Of a DNA stretch of 64,000 nucleotides, positions 35,203 to 43,843 are shown in pieces. The first letter of the stretch is position 1. Each line of letters begins with the position of its first letter. The stretch covers positions 7,567 to 71,566 of the forward strand of contig CAZFMX010000005.1 in the NCBI GenBank assembly GCA_964520425.1. The letters run 5' to 3'. A model generated the notes under the pieces. It was not told the origin of the DNA, ran no database searches, and saw only the letters and a list, made by a program, of their open reading frames with translations. The position numbers and the translations under genes were made by a program. Origin of the DNA: JAFGFY01 sp964520425 (GTDB lineage: Bacteria > Desulfobacterota > DSM-4660 > Desulfatiglandales > HGW-15).

Positions 35203-36195
35203 ATGACTCATACCCCGAAGAAATTTGCCCTCATCGGAGCAGCCGGGTTTGTGGCACCACGCCACATGAAAGCGATTGCAGACACTGGAAACCAGCTCGT
35301 GGCAGCTCTGGATCCCCACGACGCCGTAGGCATCATAGATAGTTTTTTCCCGAAAGCCGCCTTCTTCACCGAATTTGAGCGCTTTGACCGGCATCTTGAA
35401 AAATTACGACGGAAGGGACAGGGGATCGATTTTGTCAGCATCTGCTCCCCCAACTACCTCCATGACGCCCACATCCGCTTCGCTCTCAGAATCAAGGCCG
35501 ATGCCATTTGCGAGAAACCTTTGGTGTTGAATCCATGGAATGTGGATGCACTCGCTGAAATTGAAAAGGAATCCGAATTCAGGGTTTGGAATGTCCTACA
35601 GTTACGTCTCCATCCCAATATTCTAGCTCTCAAAGAGAGGGTCTCCTCTGAACTGACTGATGAACCTGACCATATTTATGATATCGATTTAACCTATCTC
35701 ACCTCGCGAGGGAGATGGTACTTTGTCAGTTGGAAAGGATCCTCGGAAAAATCCGGGAGTATCGCCACGAATATAGGGATACATTTCTTCGATATGCTTA
35801 TCTGGATCTTTGGGCCTGTCCAACAAAATAGAATCCACATCCACCAACAAGATGTCGCCGCCGGTCTTCTCTTTCTGGAACACGCCAAGGTGCGCTGGTT
35901 TCTGAGTGTCAACGAGGCCTATCTGCCAAACGAAGCCCTGCAGAATGGACTTCGCACCTATCGCTCAATTACGGTTGACGGGCAGGAACTCGAATTTTCC
36001 GGGGGCTTTGCTGACCTGCATACGCAGAGTTACCAGGAAATTCTTGAAGGACGCGGATTTGGACTTAAAGAAGCTATTCACAGCATTCAGACCGTTTACC
36101 ATATTCGCACAAATCCTGCGCAGGGACTATCCGAGGAGAGCCACCCATTCTGTTGTAACGTCAAAAATGAAAGGAGGCGATTTCCACGTGAATGA
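35203..36195 (+). CDS. wlbA: UDP-N-acetylglucosaminuronate 3-dehydrogenase-like (Gfo/Idh family)
   Basis: A 330-residue NAD-dependent oxidoreductase of the WlbA/WbpB group, which oxidises UDP-GlcNAcA at C3 on the way to 2,3-diamino uronic acids of O-antigens. The N-terminal turn is FALIGAAGFVAPRHMKAI; the stretch LVAALDPHDAVGIIDSFFP and the catalytic motif ICEKPLVLNP (Lys near 107) are typical of this group, with the histidine in GIHFFDML further on. The ATG follows AAGAGGTAAGGCC. It overlaps the next gene, an acetyltransferase of the same pathway, by 8 nt. The pathway's aminotransferase is not present here. Confidence 0.88.
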   Translation: MTHTPKKFALIGAAGFVAPRHMKAIADTGNQLVAALDPHDAVGIIDSFFPKAAFFTEFERFDRHLEKLRRKGQGIDFVSICSPNYLHDAHIRFALRIKADAICEKPLVLNPWNVDALAEIEKESEFRVWNVLQLRLHPNILALKERVSSELTDEPDHIYDIDLTYLTSRGRWYFVSWKGSSEKSGSIATNIGIHFFDMLIWIFGPVQQNRIHIHQQDVAAGLLFLEHAKVRWFLSVNEAYLPNEALQNGLRTYRSITVDGQELEFSGGFADLHTQSYQEILEGRGFGLKEAIHSIQTVYHIRTNPAQGLSEESHPFCCNVKNERRRFPRE

Positions 36196-36754
36196 TTTTT
36201 TCATCCATGAGACATCTTTCATTGATGACAATTGCGAGATTGGAGAGGGCACAAAGATTTGGCACTTCTCCCACGTTCTTCCCTGTTCAAAGATTGGCGC
36301 AGGATGTAATATCGGGCAAAATGTGGTCATCGGCCCGGACGTTTCCATCGGGACAAACTGCAAGATCCAGAACAACGTCTCCGTTTATAAGGGAGTGACA
36401 CTGGAGGACGGTGTTTTTTGTGGTCCGTCAATGGTCTTCACTAATGTCTACAACCCTCGGGCTGGAATCCGAAAGATGGATCTGGCAAGACCCACACTGG
36501 TGAAAGAGGGGGCCACTCTGGGCGCCAACTCGACAATCATATGTGGGGTCACTATAGGCAGGTATGCCTTTATCGGTGCGGGCGCCCTAGTCCATAGAGA
36601 TGTCTCTGACTATGCCCTCGTTGTAGGAAATCCTGCCAAAAAGATCGGTTATGTCTGCCAATGTGGGGAACGCCTGCTCCATGATTTCAAATGTCCTGAA
36701 TGTGGAAAAACCTATATCAAAACCCAAGAAGGCCTCAAACCAAGTCAAGATTAA
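36188..36754 (+). CDS. wlbB: UDP-sugar N-acetyltransferase, left-handed beta-helix
   Basis: A 188-residue hexapeptide-repeat enzyme that N-acetylates the 3-amino sugar made after WlbA and its aminotransferase (WlbB/WbpD type). Repeats run from IHETSFIDDNCEIGEGTKIW to GRYAFIGAGALV, with the insert loop VFTNVYNPRAG. The C-terminus adds a zinc-ribbon-like cysteine set (CQCGERLL...FKCPECGKTY), seen in many homologues. The start is GTG 36188 behind AAAGGAGG; the frame is open much further upstream, but that part is only the shadow of the preceding gene. Translational coupling with wlbA is likely. Confidence 0.88.
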   Translation: MNDFFIHETSFIDDNCEIGEGTKIWHFSHVLPCSKIGAGCNIGQNVVIGPDVSIGTNCKIQNNVSVYKGVTLEDGVFCGPSMVFTNVYNPRAGIRKMDLARPTLVKEGATLGANSTIICGVTIGRYAFIGAGALVHRDVSDYALVVGNPAKKIGYVCQCGERLLHDFKCPECGKTYIKTQEGLKPSQD

Positions 36755-37008
36755 GCATTATTTCTAATCCCTTTATCCTTTGATCCTCCTAATCCTTTGT
36801 CGCAGAGAGAAAAAACAGATTTTTTACATAACGCTTTTCCCAATATCTTGTGTCCAATGAGTCTAGAACACTAAATATAGGCATATAGGGTTTTTCCTTA
36901 TCCATAAAACAGGAATTTCGCCGTGATAAATGAGGGTTTCCCCGATTGAGTCTCTCCAATGGAAAAAGGTATGAGCAGGATGGGGGGCTTAATGAAAGGA
37001 GACGTAAT

Positions 37009-37305
37009 ATGAAAAGCCCAAAAAAACTTCTGGTTCTTTCCTTGGTTGTAGCCGTAATTGCCGCTTTCACTCCAGCCCTTTGGTCCCAGCAGGCCCAAGA
37101 GGAGGGAACAGAGAAGATCAATATTAACACGGCAACCGCGGAAGAAATCGCTCAACTCAAAAACATCGGCTCAGCCTATGCCATGCGCATTGTTGAGTAC
37201 CGGCAGGAGAACGGCCCTTTTGAGAAGCCTGAGGACATATTAAAAGTAAAGGGCATTGGAGAAAAAACCTACGAGCTGAACAAAGACAAAATCACTGTAG
37301 AATAA
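37009..37305 (+). CDS. ComEA-like helix-hairpin-helix protein
   Basis: A 98-residue exported protein: signal peptide KKLLVLSLVVAVIAAFTPALWSQ, then a ComEA-type double helix-hairpin-helix (ININTATAEEIAQLKNIGSAYAMRIVEYR...GPFEKPEDILKVKGIGEKTYE). This fold binds double-stranded DNA in natural transformation. No other competence gene is near, so DNA uptake cannot be claimed. ATG 37009 follows AAAGGAGACGTAAT; the frame upstream to 36946 is not used. The short spacer 36755-36945 contains AATCCTT-type degenerate units. Confidence 0.85.
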   Translation: MKSPKKLLVLSLVVAVIAAFTPALWSQQAQEEGTEKININTATAEEIAQLKNIGSAYAMRIVEYRQENGPFEKPEDILKVKGIGEKTYELNKDKITVE

Positions 37306-37449
37306 TCTTTTTCCGAGCCCCCCTTTTTTTTAAGATACGGTACTTCAATACAATTGCCCAGAAAGCAAGGCCCTTTCGGTCTTCAGGCCTAAACCCTGTA
37401 ACTTCCTTTGGCCTATGTTGGCCAATCCCATGAAAGGCATCCTCCTACT

Positions 37450-38334
37450 ATGAAAAGAAGACCTCAAAGAAAAGATGCGCATTCCAACATAGGCAGCCTA
37501 TATCGTGAAAAGACCGGATCAAAGGCCTCAGAATTCGGTGAGAAAGAGGACCCCAATAAGTCTTCTAGTGAGGAACGGATTGTAGAACTCCTGGAAGAGA
37601 ACAAGGTGCTGCAAGAGGAAAAAGCCCAGTGTCCTATGGCGGAAGATGCCCTTCTAATGGCCATCGAGGAAAAAGAAAGGCAAATTCGGTCTATGGCCTT
37701 CCATCATACGGTTTCAGAAGAACGATTACGGCGAAAGCTCTCCTCGTATCTCCATAGCAACATCTGTCAGTCCTTGGGAATTGTCAAGATGAAGCTGAAC
37801 AGCCTTATTAAATCCATCTCTCCCTCGAATTCTAGGTCCTCTTTGGAGGAAGTGACACAACTCGTCCAATCAACGATTGCGGACGTTCGATCAGTAATTG
37901 CAGATCTCAGCCCGGCGGTGCTCCATGAACTCGGGTTGGAGGCAGGCCTTGAATGGCTGTCCGGGCAATTCCATGAGCAAAACGACATTCCATGTACCTT
38001 TGAGAATGATCATTTTTCAAAACCCATGAAGGAAGAGACAGGTGTTTTACTCTTCTACTCGATCCGTGATTTACTCATGAATGTAGCCAACCACGCGCGA
38101 GCTTGCAGCGCCAATATACGCGTCTCACGAAAGAAGGACAAGCTGCACATTGTTGTAGAAGATGACGGGGTGGGGTTCATACCTTCAGACAATGGCCTGC
38201 CGTACTGGGAAGAAGGCAAGTTCGGATTGTTCGGCATTCAAGAGCGAATGAGTTCCATAGGAGGATCAATGGAAATCGTTTCAGCGAAAGGCAAGGGAAC
38301 CCGTGTCACCCTTGTAGCACCACTTCAAAGATGA
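37450..38334 (+). CDS. NarL-type sensor histidine kinase (cytoplasmic)
   Basis: A 294-residue kinase without membrane segments. A charged, coiled N-terminus (about 1-90) precedes a HisKA_3 dimerisation domain with the phospho-histidine in LSSYLHSNICQSL near residue 105. An HATPase domain ends the protein (LLMNVANHARA, DDGVGF, FGLFGIQERMSSIGG). It probably senses a soluble signal or a partner protein. The start is uncertain: ATG 37450 (MKRRPQRK) or ATG 37408, neither with a clear ribosome site. Its gene lies 19 bp upstream of a LuxR-type response regulator, its obvious partner. Confidence 0.85.
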   Translation: MKRRPQRKDAHSNIGSLYREKTGSKASEFGEKEDPNKSSSEERIVELLEENKVLQEEKAQCPMAEDALLMAIEEKERQIRSMAFHHTVSEERLRRKLSSYLHSNICQSLGIVKMKLNSLIKSISPSNSRSSLEEVTQLVQSTIADVRSVIADLSPAVLHELGLEAGLEWLSGQFHEQNDIPCTFENDHFSKPMKEETGVLLFYSIRDLLMNVANHARACSANIRVSRKKDKLHIVVEDDGVGFIPSDNGLPYWEEGKFGLFGIQERMSSIGGSMEIVSAKGKGTRVTLVAPLQR

Positions 38335-38353
38335 AGAAAAAAGGAGAAAATCT

Positions 38354-39010
38354 ATGAGCATTCGAATCATCCTGGCAGAAGACCACAAAATCACACGTGA
38401 AGGACTCGTTAATATGATAAAAGATCAGCCGGGTATGGAAGTCGTGGGTGAAGCCGGAAATGGGAGAGAGGCGATCCAGTTAGCCCGGGAGCTTGCCCCG
38501 GATCTGGTGATTATGGATGTCACGATGCCCGGTTTAAATGGGATAGACGCGACAAGCATAATCACTTCAAGCGTCAAGAATATCAGGGTGATTGCTCTCT
38601 CCATGTATTCAGATAAGCAATTCGTGCAAGGGATGATGCAGGCGGGGGCTTCAGGGTATTTGCTTAAAGACTGCGCCTTTGACGAATTGGTCCAAGCCGT
38701 TCGAGCCGTATTTAAAGGCGACACCTACCTCAGTCCTGGAATAGCAGGTATTGTGGTCGAGGACTATGTCAGCAGACTGTTAAAATCCGCTTCTTCCGCC
38801 TCCAGTATCTTGACTAAAAGAGAACGGGAGGTCCTTCAGTTGATCTCAGAGGGCGAGAGCACGAAACACATTGCCATCAAGTTGGCCATCAGTGTCAAGA
38901 CCGTGGAAACTCATCGGCGACAGATGATGGGAAAGATTGGGATTCGTACGGTCGCCGGTCTCACAAAATATGCCATTCGGGAAGGGCTGACCTCCCCGCA
39001 CCTTTATTAG
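38354..39010 (+). CDS. NarL/FixJ-family response regulator
   Basis: A 218-residue regulator: a receiver domain at 1-120 with the phospho-acceptor aspartate in LVIMDVTMPGLNG (about 55) and lysine in YLLKDCAFDEL, then a LuxR-type helix-turn-helix (LTKREREVLQLISEGESTKHIAIKLAISVKTVETHRRQMMGKIG, about 150-195). It starts behind AAAAAGGAG. Its gene follows the sensor kinase gene in one operon. Target genes are unknown. Confidence 0.93.
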   Translation: MSIRIILAEDHKITREGLVNMIKDQPGMEVVGEAGNGREAIQLARELAPDLVIMDVTMPGLNGIDATSIITSSVKNIRVIALSMYSDKQFVQGMMQAGASGYLLKDCAFDELVQAVRAVFKGDTYLSPGIAGIVVEDYVSRLLKSASSASSILTKREREVLQLISEGESTKHIAIKLAISVKTVETHRRQMMGKIGIRTVAGLTKYAIREGLTSPHLY

Positions 39011-39035
39011 TCCTTTCAGAGTCTTTCCTTCTTCC

Positions 39036-39491
39036 TCACCCTTCGCTTGAGTTGTCGGCATCCTTCTTCAGCTTTCGAATCACGATCTTCTGCACCTTCT
39101 CCCTCAACATACTGTAGTACCTATCCTTTTCATTCCATATGATAGCGCTTGTACTCCCTCCGTCAGCCTCTTCCAGCATCATACTCCCCTGTTGATCGGT
39201 CTTATAGTCTTCACAGATAAACAGATTTGTTCCCTCGATGTCATCTAACAGGAGCGTGAACAAAGCCGCATAACTGGGACGGGTATGATCGGCAAAACTC
39301 ACCAATATATCCTTTTTCTTACTCAGGACCACAAGCGCGTAGTCTGTTCTCAAGTAAAATTCATTGTTATAGAACTGGCCTTTTGAATAGGCCTTTTTCC
39401 CTTTATAGAACCTCTCGAAAACCGCCTCAATGTCCTTCATAATCCTTTTCTCTTCTTCACTCGCCTCCACTGTCTCGACATCCTCTCCCAT
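39036..39491 (-). CDS. Hypothetical protein
   Basis: A 151-residue soluble, acidic protein with a predicted mix of strands and helices and no signal peptide. I do not recognise a family; the middle part (FYLRTDYALVVLSKKKDILVSFADHTRPSYAALFTLLLDDI) has the look of a roadblock or small alpha/beta fold. A GAGGG lies upstream of ATG 39491. It converges with the response regulator gene, 25 bp away, so it may share a terminator region but not an operon. Confidence 0.6.
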   Translation of the reverse strand: MGEDVETVEASEEEKRIMKDIEAVFERFYKGKKAYSKGQFYNNEFYLRTDYALVVLSKKKDILVSFADHTRPSYAALFTLLLDDIEGTNLFICEDYKTDQQGSMMLEEADGGSTSAIIWNEKDRYYSMLREKVQKIVIRKLKKDADNSSEG

Positions 39492-39574
39492 CGGTTTATT
39501 CCCTCTTTCATAAGTATCGACCTGCTTTTTTCAGAACTCTGATGTTATGCAGTCCATCAACGATCAGACATCCC

Positions 39575-39716
39575 GAGACCTTTGAAAAACACATTCTTTT
39601 GCCCAATCTCTGCGTCAGACTCCATTTTTGATCCTCGAAATACTAAAGGTATTCCTGCGGTTAAAATTCTCGTCTTTCTTGACCTTGAATAAAATAGAGC
39701 ATTTTTCAAAGGCCTC
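39575..39716. repeat. Family B miniature transposable element, copy 3
   Basis: 142 bp with ends GAGACCTTTGAAAAAC and ATTTTTCAAAGGCCTC, and a 5-bp target duplication ATCCC on both sides (39570-39574 and 39717-39721). The interior is in the opposite orientation to the copies at 5227 and 16447. Confidence 0.85.
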
Positions 39717-39802
39717 ATCCCTTCAACGACATCTACTTCAACAATAATTTCATGTTGTGATCAAAACATCAAACCTTTTTTCCTTTACGCAGATCTTCTT
39801 AC

Positions 39803-39900
39803 ATCAGTGTCCTGGATCAAGCAAAACACGTCCAAATCATCGAGAATTCTGTCAAAAACCGTGACTATTAGTCTCAGAAAATAGAACATGAGGCACTAGT
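39803..39900. repeat. Family C outer-flank fragment
   Basis: Contains the outer parts seen around other family C copies (GTGTCCTGGATCAAG; CATCGAGAATTCTGTCAAAA; TTAGTCTCAGAAAA; GAGGCACTAGT), but not the palindromic core. It suggests either a deletion derivative or that the core was inserted into an older repeat. Confidence 0.45.
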
Positions 39901-39952
39901 TATTGACATCACCTTTCCCAATTGCTACTAAACCCTCGAGGTTTTCATAGGA

Positions 39953-41932
39953 ATGAATCAAGGGAAAATCATAGAATTTATTGATCAAGGCAGATTTATC
40001 TGCACCCTATGCCTACAGGACAAAGGAAGCAAGCTCCACCTGTTGACCCCACTTAACCGTGAGGTCAATATCTCCCCCAAAAGGGCTCTTCTATTCTCAA
40101 AGGCGTCCCTAGACATCGGTATGCCCAGGGAAGAACTCTTAAATAGATTAAAAGAGATCGAAGCACGGAGAAAAAAGTTACAGGAAGACGTGCATGTCAA
40201 GGAACTTTGGGAGTTAGTGCGGGATGGGCAGGAGCATTTTGATTACATGGATCTTGGCCAACTCTGCTTTGGAGAAGAGATCACAGACGATCATATCTCT
40301 GCGCTGGTCAGGACCCTATTTGACGACAGACTCTATTTCAAGTTGAAGGATGGTCGTTTTCTCCCCCATTCTGAAGAAATGGTGAATCAAATCATCAAAC
40401 AGAGGGAGGAGGAGGCTCGAAGAGAAACAAGACTGAAAGAGGGAGGTGCTTGGCTGAGGAATCACGTACAGAATAAACCGGTCCAACCCCCTTCTTGTAA
40501 GGATGAGATTATCGACCTCCTTATCGAATTGGCCCTTTACGGAAAAGGGGCTTCAGACTTCAGGCATGGAAAGGATCTGCTCCTCAGGGCGGGAATAACA
40601 GACATTCAAAGGGTCAGGAGTCTCCTTGTTGGCCTTGGCGTCTGGGGGGAGGATGAAAACCTCGACCTTCATCGTCTAGATATCAGCACTTCCTTTAGTG
40701 AAGACCTACTGAAGGAGTCGGAACAACTCATCGAAGTCGGCATCGAAGAGGCTGGGCGTGAGGACCTTCGAGATCTGAGCACGTTCACCGTTGACGGCCC
40801 TGACACCAAAGACTTTGATGACGCTCTGAGCATCGAAATTTCATCTGATTCTGTTCTCCTTGGTATTCATATAGCCGATGTCGCGGGAGTCGTTCCTCCT
40901 GACAGTCTCCTCGACAAGGAGGCCTCACAACGGGGATCTTCTCTTTATCTTCCTCGTAACAGCTTTCCCATGATCCCGCCGAACCTGTCCCAGGACACCT
41001 TGAGCCTGAAGAAGGGCTGTGATCGCCCCGCCATATCTCTCATGTGCCGCTTTAATAAAGGCGGCGAGCTTGTAGACTACAGATTTGTATTGAGCGTGTT
41101 GAGGGTCAGACGTCAACTCACCTATGACGAAGTGAACGACATTTACAAAGAAGAGGCTTTGTTGAAGCAGGCCTATGAATTGAGTCAAGAGTTGAGGAAG
41201 AAACGAATCAACCAAGGAGCCCTTATCCTTTCCCTTCCCGATGTCTGGTTCACCATCCATCCCGATTCATCTATCTCTTTAGAAATGTCGGAACAGGAAA
41301 CTCCCTCTCGAATGATGGTGGCCGAATTCATGATCCTCTACAATTGGCTGGCAGCCAAGTTTTGCCAGGAGTATGACATTCCGGTTCTCTATAGAAGCCA
41401 GGAAAAACCCAGTGAAGAGCTATCCATTGGCGATGAAGGTTACTACTATTATGTCTTCAAACAGCGCCGTAAGCTCAGTCCTCTCATGATCGATACGGAC
41501 GCCCGCCCTCACGCTGGGCTTGGTCTGGATATGTATACCAATGTTACCTCTCCCATTAGGAGATACTTGGACCTAGTGGTTCAACGGCAGATGAGGCGTT
41601 ATCTGTCGGGGGAATCTTCCATGTACAACAAAGAACAACTGCAAGAGATAAGGATGTCGGTTCAACCCTTATTGCGGACTCTTGACACCATGAAACGAGA
41701 CCGTATTCGTTACTGGACGCAAAAGTATCTCCTTTCTCATCTAGGAGAGAGGTTTCCCGCCATGGTCCTTGATATACTGAGGAACAGGTATCGAATCCTT
41801 TTGACGGACTTTCTGCTTGTGACGGAAGTAAAGAAAGAAAACAGCCAGGAATTTCATCAGGGTCAGCAGATTATGGTAAAAATAAAAAAGAGCGATCCCT
41901 GGAATGACCTGTTGAGTTTGGAGTGTAAATAA
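39953..41932 (+). CDS. RNase II/R-family exoribonuclease
   Basis: A 659-residue 3'-5' exoribonuclease. The RNB catalytic domain is clear: DGPDTKDFDDALSIE near residue 281 with the metal-binding aspartates, HIADVAGVVPPDSLLDKEASQRGSSLYLP, PRNSFPMIPPNLSQDTLSL, and YTNVTSPIRRYLDLVVQRQ. The N-terminal part (about 1-250) is not a standard cold-shock pair and holds a helical segment; a short C-terminal beta region replaces a full S1 domain. This matches the divergent RNase II-like proteins of deltaproteobacteria and cyanobacteria. The start has only AGGA upstream. It is convergent with the Csd4-like gene. Confidence 0.88.
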   Translation: MNQGKIIEFIDQGRFICTLCLQDKGSKLHLLTPLNREVNISPKRALLFSKASLDIGMPREELLNRLKEIEARRKKLQEDVHVKELWELVRDGQEHFDYMDLGQLCFGEEITDDHISALVRTLFDDRLYFKLKDGRFLPHSEEMVNQIIKQREEEARRETRLKEGGAWLRNHVQNKPVQPPSCKDEIIDLLIELALYGKGASDFRHGKDLLLRAGITDIQRVRSLLVGLGVWGEDENLDLHRLDISTSFSEDLLKESEQLIEVGIEEAGREDLRDLSTFTVDGPDTKDFDDALSIEISSDSVLLGIHIADVAGVVPPDSLLDKEASQRGSSLYLPRNSFPMIPPNLSQDTLSLKKGCDRPAISLMCRFNKGGELVDYRFVLSVLRVRRQLTYDEVNDIYKEEALLKQAYELSQELRKKRINQGALILSLPDVWFTIHPDSSISLEMSEQETPSRMMVAEFMILYNWLAAKFCQEYDIPVLYRSQEKPSEELSIGDEGYYYYVFKQRRKLSPLMIDTDARPHAGLGLDMYTNVTSPIRRYLDLVVQRQMRRYLSGESSMYNKEQLQEIRMSVQPLLRTLDTMKRDRIRYWTQKYLLSHLGERFPAMVLDILRNRYRILLTDFLLVTEVKKENSQEFHQGQQIMVKIKKSDPWNDLLSLECK

Positions 41933-41939
41933 AAGAATG

Positions 41940-42052
41940 GTATAGGTCTAGGGTGTACGGTCTAAGGCCTACAGTAGTCCAGGGGCTGTTATTCCTAAAC
42001 CCTATACCTTAGACCTTATACCTTGTGCCCTATGTCGTGCGCCTTGAGCCTT
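41940..42052. repeat. Degenerate tandem repeat (TAGACC/CCTATACC type)
   Basis: A spacer between two convergent genes made of degenerate units such as TAGGTCTAGGGTGTACGGTCTA on one side and CCTATACCTTAGACCTTATA on the other, so it can also fold as a hairpin and may serve as a bidirectional terminator. Similar unit runs occur at about 45200-45262 (CTTTACACCTTACATCC), 35104-35165 and 36758-36800. Confidence 0.5.
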
Positions 42053-42056
42053 TCTT

Positions 42057-43817
42057 TTATTCCATCCGGAAATACACCTGGCCTAAAACCAATGTCCCCT
42101 TCTTTACCTGGACGGGATGATGGCTATCCCCTTCCAAGGCACACAATGCCCTGAGTTCCTTCACTTCACCAGGCTTTAGAAGATGCTCATTGATTTTCAG
42201 GCGGATGTCGGTCTCACTATATAAATTCGTCTCTATTGCTTCCAGGCATATCCGACTATCCATGGATAGGGACACCATATCCTCCGACCTCAGGTAAACG
42301 TGACGGTGATCGTCTATCTTAAGAACCATATAATCCATTTTGGGAGGGACAAGCCTGACGACCATCCGGCCCAAAACACGATCGTTCTCTGAAGCGATGA
42401 TTTCGTAGAGTTCCCCCTTATTGTCCAAAGAGTATCTCGTGAGGAGACCTGCCTCCGTGTGAATGAGATAACCCCGGTCTTCGCCTGTGTTGTTCTTGAG
42501 ATTGCCGACAAATCCCTTGAAATTGATCGTGACCCCTGATGAGTCCGTCGGAGAGGGAAGAATATCCACAATCTTAAGAGCATCTCCCCTGACCAGATCA
42601 AGGGTCTCTCCATCAGCCACGAGAACGCGATACCCCTTTATTTCAATCACAAAAAACTCCACCCTTCTGGTCCGGGTTGGTTGTCTGTCTTGCCCCAGCC
42701 TGCTCTCAGATATTCTAACCGGGATTTCGGCAAAGACATCATTGTCCTTTCTCACAAGGATACTTGTATCTTCCAAAATGACAAACTCTCGGCGATAATC
42801 GTTCAGATCGCCGTGTCCAAGGATATCGAGGCTTAGTCCCCTTTCGTAATTCGATTCGATATGGGAGATCTGAATGGCGTCACCAGCCTTCACTCGCAGG
42901 GTTTGATTTTGCTTGACCACGATGGGGATTTGCCCGTTGAGGGAAACCACCAGGTAGTTCAGGACGGGGGGCTCCAGTTCGAGCCCTGGGGATTCAGGGA
43001 TAATTCCGAAGATCTCCTTGAATGCATTGATAATGAGGTTATGATATCGCACCTTGAGATCAATGGAGGGAAGGAACTTTGATGTTTCAACCCCAAAGGC
43101 GGGGATATAGTGGTTAGTGAGGGCGTAATATGTGGCCGAATTCCGCTGTTCACGGTGTAGGCTGTCTTCGTCCTCTGTTCTTGTATTCATGAAATGGAAT
43201 TTGTGAAGATCGTTTTGAATATGGGGATTGACCTGACTGATGACCTTTTTGGCCATCTCCTCCAGCTTGATGACGGTGTCAGTCCCCGGAATCTTGTATT
43301 CCGCACAATCGGCGATGACGGACTGGCCAAAGCGGGTTGGATTTCGCCATTTGTCAATGTATTCGGGGTAATAATACCCTGATCCGTCATGGAGGTTCAG
43401 AAGATAATCACTTTCATTGATCAGCTCTTTCAGCTTGGTCACAATCTTGTCTTCCATGCTGCTGGACGTATCCTCAGGGCTGAATTTTCTGTTCATATCG
43501 CCGTTAGGGCCCCTTTGATTGAGGATAATTGAGTAGAAATTGGCCCTCGGAACCACAATGAGATTTCCTTTTTGAAGGCTCATGTCGGCATAGAGGTCGG
43601 CGGAGAGGAATCCTCCCGGCTCATTCCCCTGTATCCCTCCTATGAGCATCAAGGTCTTTCCAGGTTCTTTTCCATAAATCCTGTATATGTTCAGCTCATA
43701 GGCCGTGTTGGGGAAATAGATAAGGTGCTCTCTCTTGGAGAAGGCCTGAGAGGGAAAAACGCATTGGAATAACAGGATCATCCAGAGGCAAAGAAGAGAG
43801 ACTCTTCTACCAGGCAT
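42057..43817 (-). CDS. Csd4/Pgp1-like peptidoglycan carboxypeptidase (M14/M99)
   Basis: A 586-residue exported zinc carboxypeptidase. After a signal peptide (LCLWMILLFQCVFPSQA) comes the metal site GGIQGNE, giving Gln63 and Glu66, with His143 in LLNLHDGSG. A Gln-x2-Glu...His set with this spacing is the unusual zinc site known for Helicobacter Csd4, which trims the peptidoglycan tripeptide to a dipeptide. Further family signs are DMNRKF and the glutamate in FGVETSKFLP. Three beta-domain repeats (each ~90 residues from about 300) follow. ATG 43817 sits behind GAAGGGG; a 5' in-frame ATG at 43889 would overlap the upstream gene. Partner of the L,D-transpeptidase-like gene 26 bp upstream. Confidence 0.85.
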   Translation of the reverse strand: MPGRRVSLLCLWMILLFQCVFPSQAFSKREHLIYFPNTAYELNIYRIYGKEPGKTLMLIGGIQGNEPGGFLSADLYADMSLQKGNLIVVPRANFYSIILNQRGPNGDMNRKFSPEDTSSSMEDKIVTKLKELINESDYLLNLHDGSGYYYPEYIDKWRNPTRFGQSVIADCAEYKIPGTDTVIKLEEMAKKVISQVNPHIQNDLHKFHFMNTRTEDEDSLHREQRNSATYYALTNHYIPAFGVETSKFLPSIDLKVRYHNLIINAFKEIFGIIPESPGLELEPPVLNYLVVSLNGQIPIVVKQNQTLRVKAGDAIQISHIESNYERGLSLDILGHGDLNDYRREFVILEDTSILVRKDNDVFAEIPVRISESRLGQDRQPTRTRRVEFFVIEIKGYRVLVADGETLDLVRGDALKIVDILPSPTDSSGVTINFKGFVGNLKNNTGEDRGYLIHTEAGLLTRYSLDNKGELYEIIASENDRVLGRMVVRLVPPKMDYMVLKIDDHRHVYLRSEDMVSLSMDSRICLEAIETNLYSETDIRLKINEHLLKPGEVKELRALCALEGDSHHPVQVKKGTLVLGQVYFRME

Positions 43818-43843
43818 GGAACCTAGCCCCTTCAAGCCCGGCA

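Noticed and set aside
35906..36187. Upstream extension of the acetyltransferase frame
   Set aside because: It lies in another frame of wlbA; the GTG at 36188 has the ribosome site and the conserved N-terminus.
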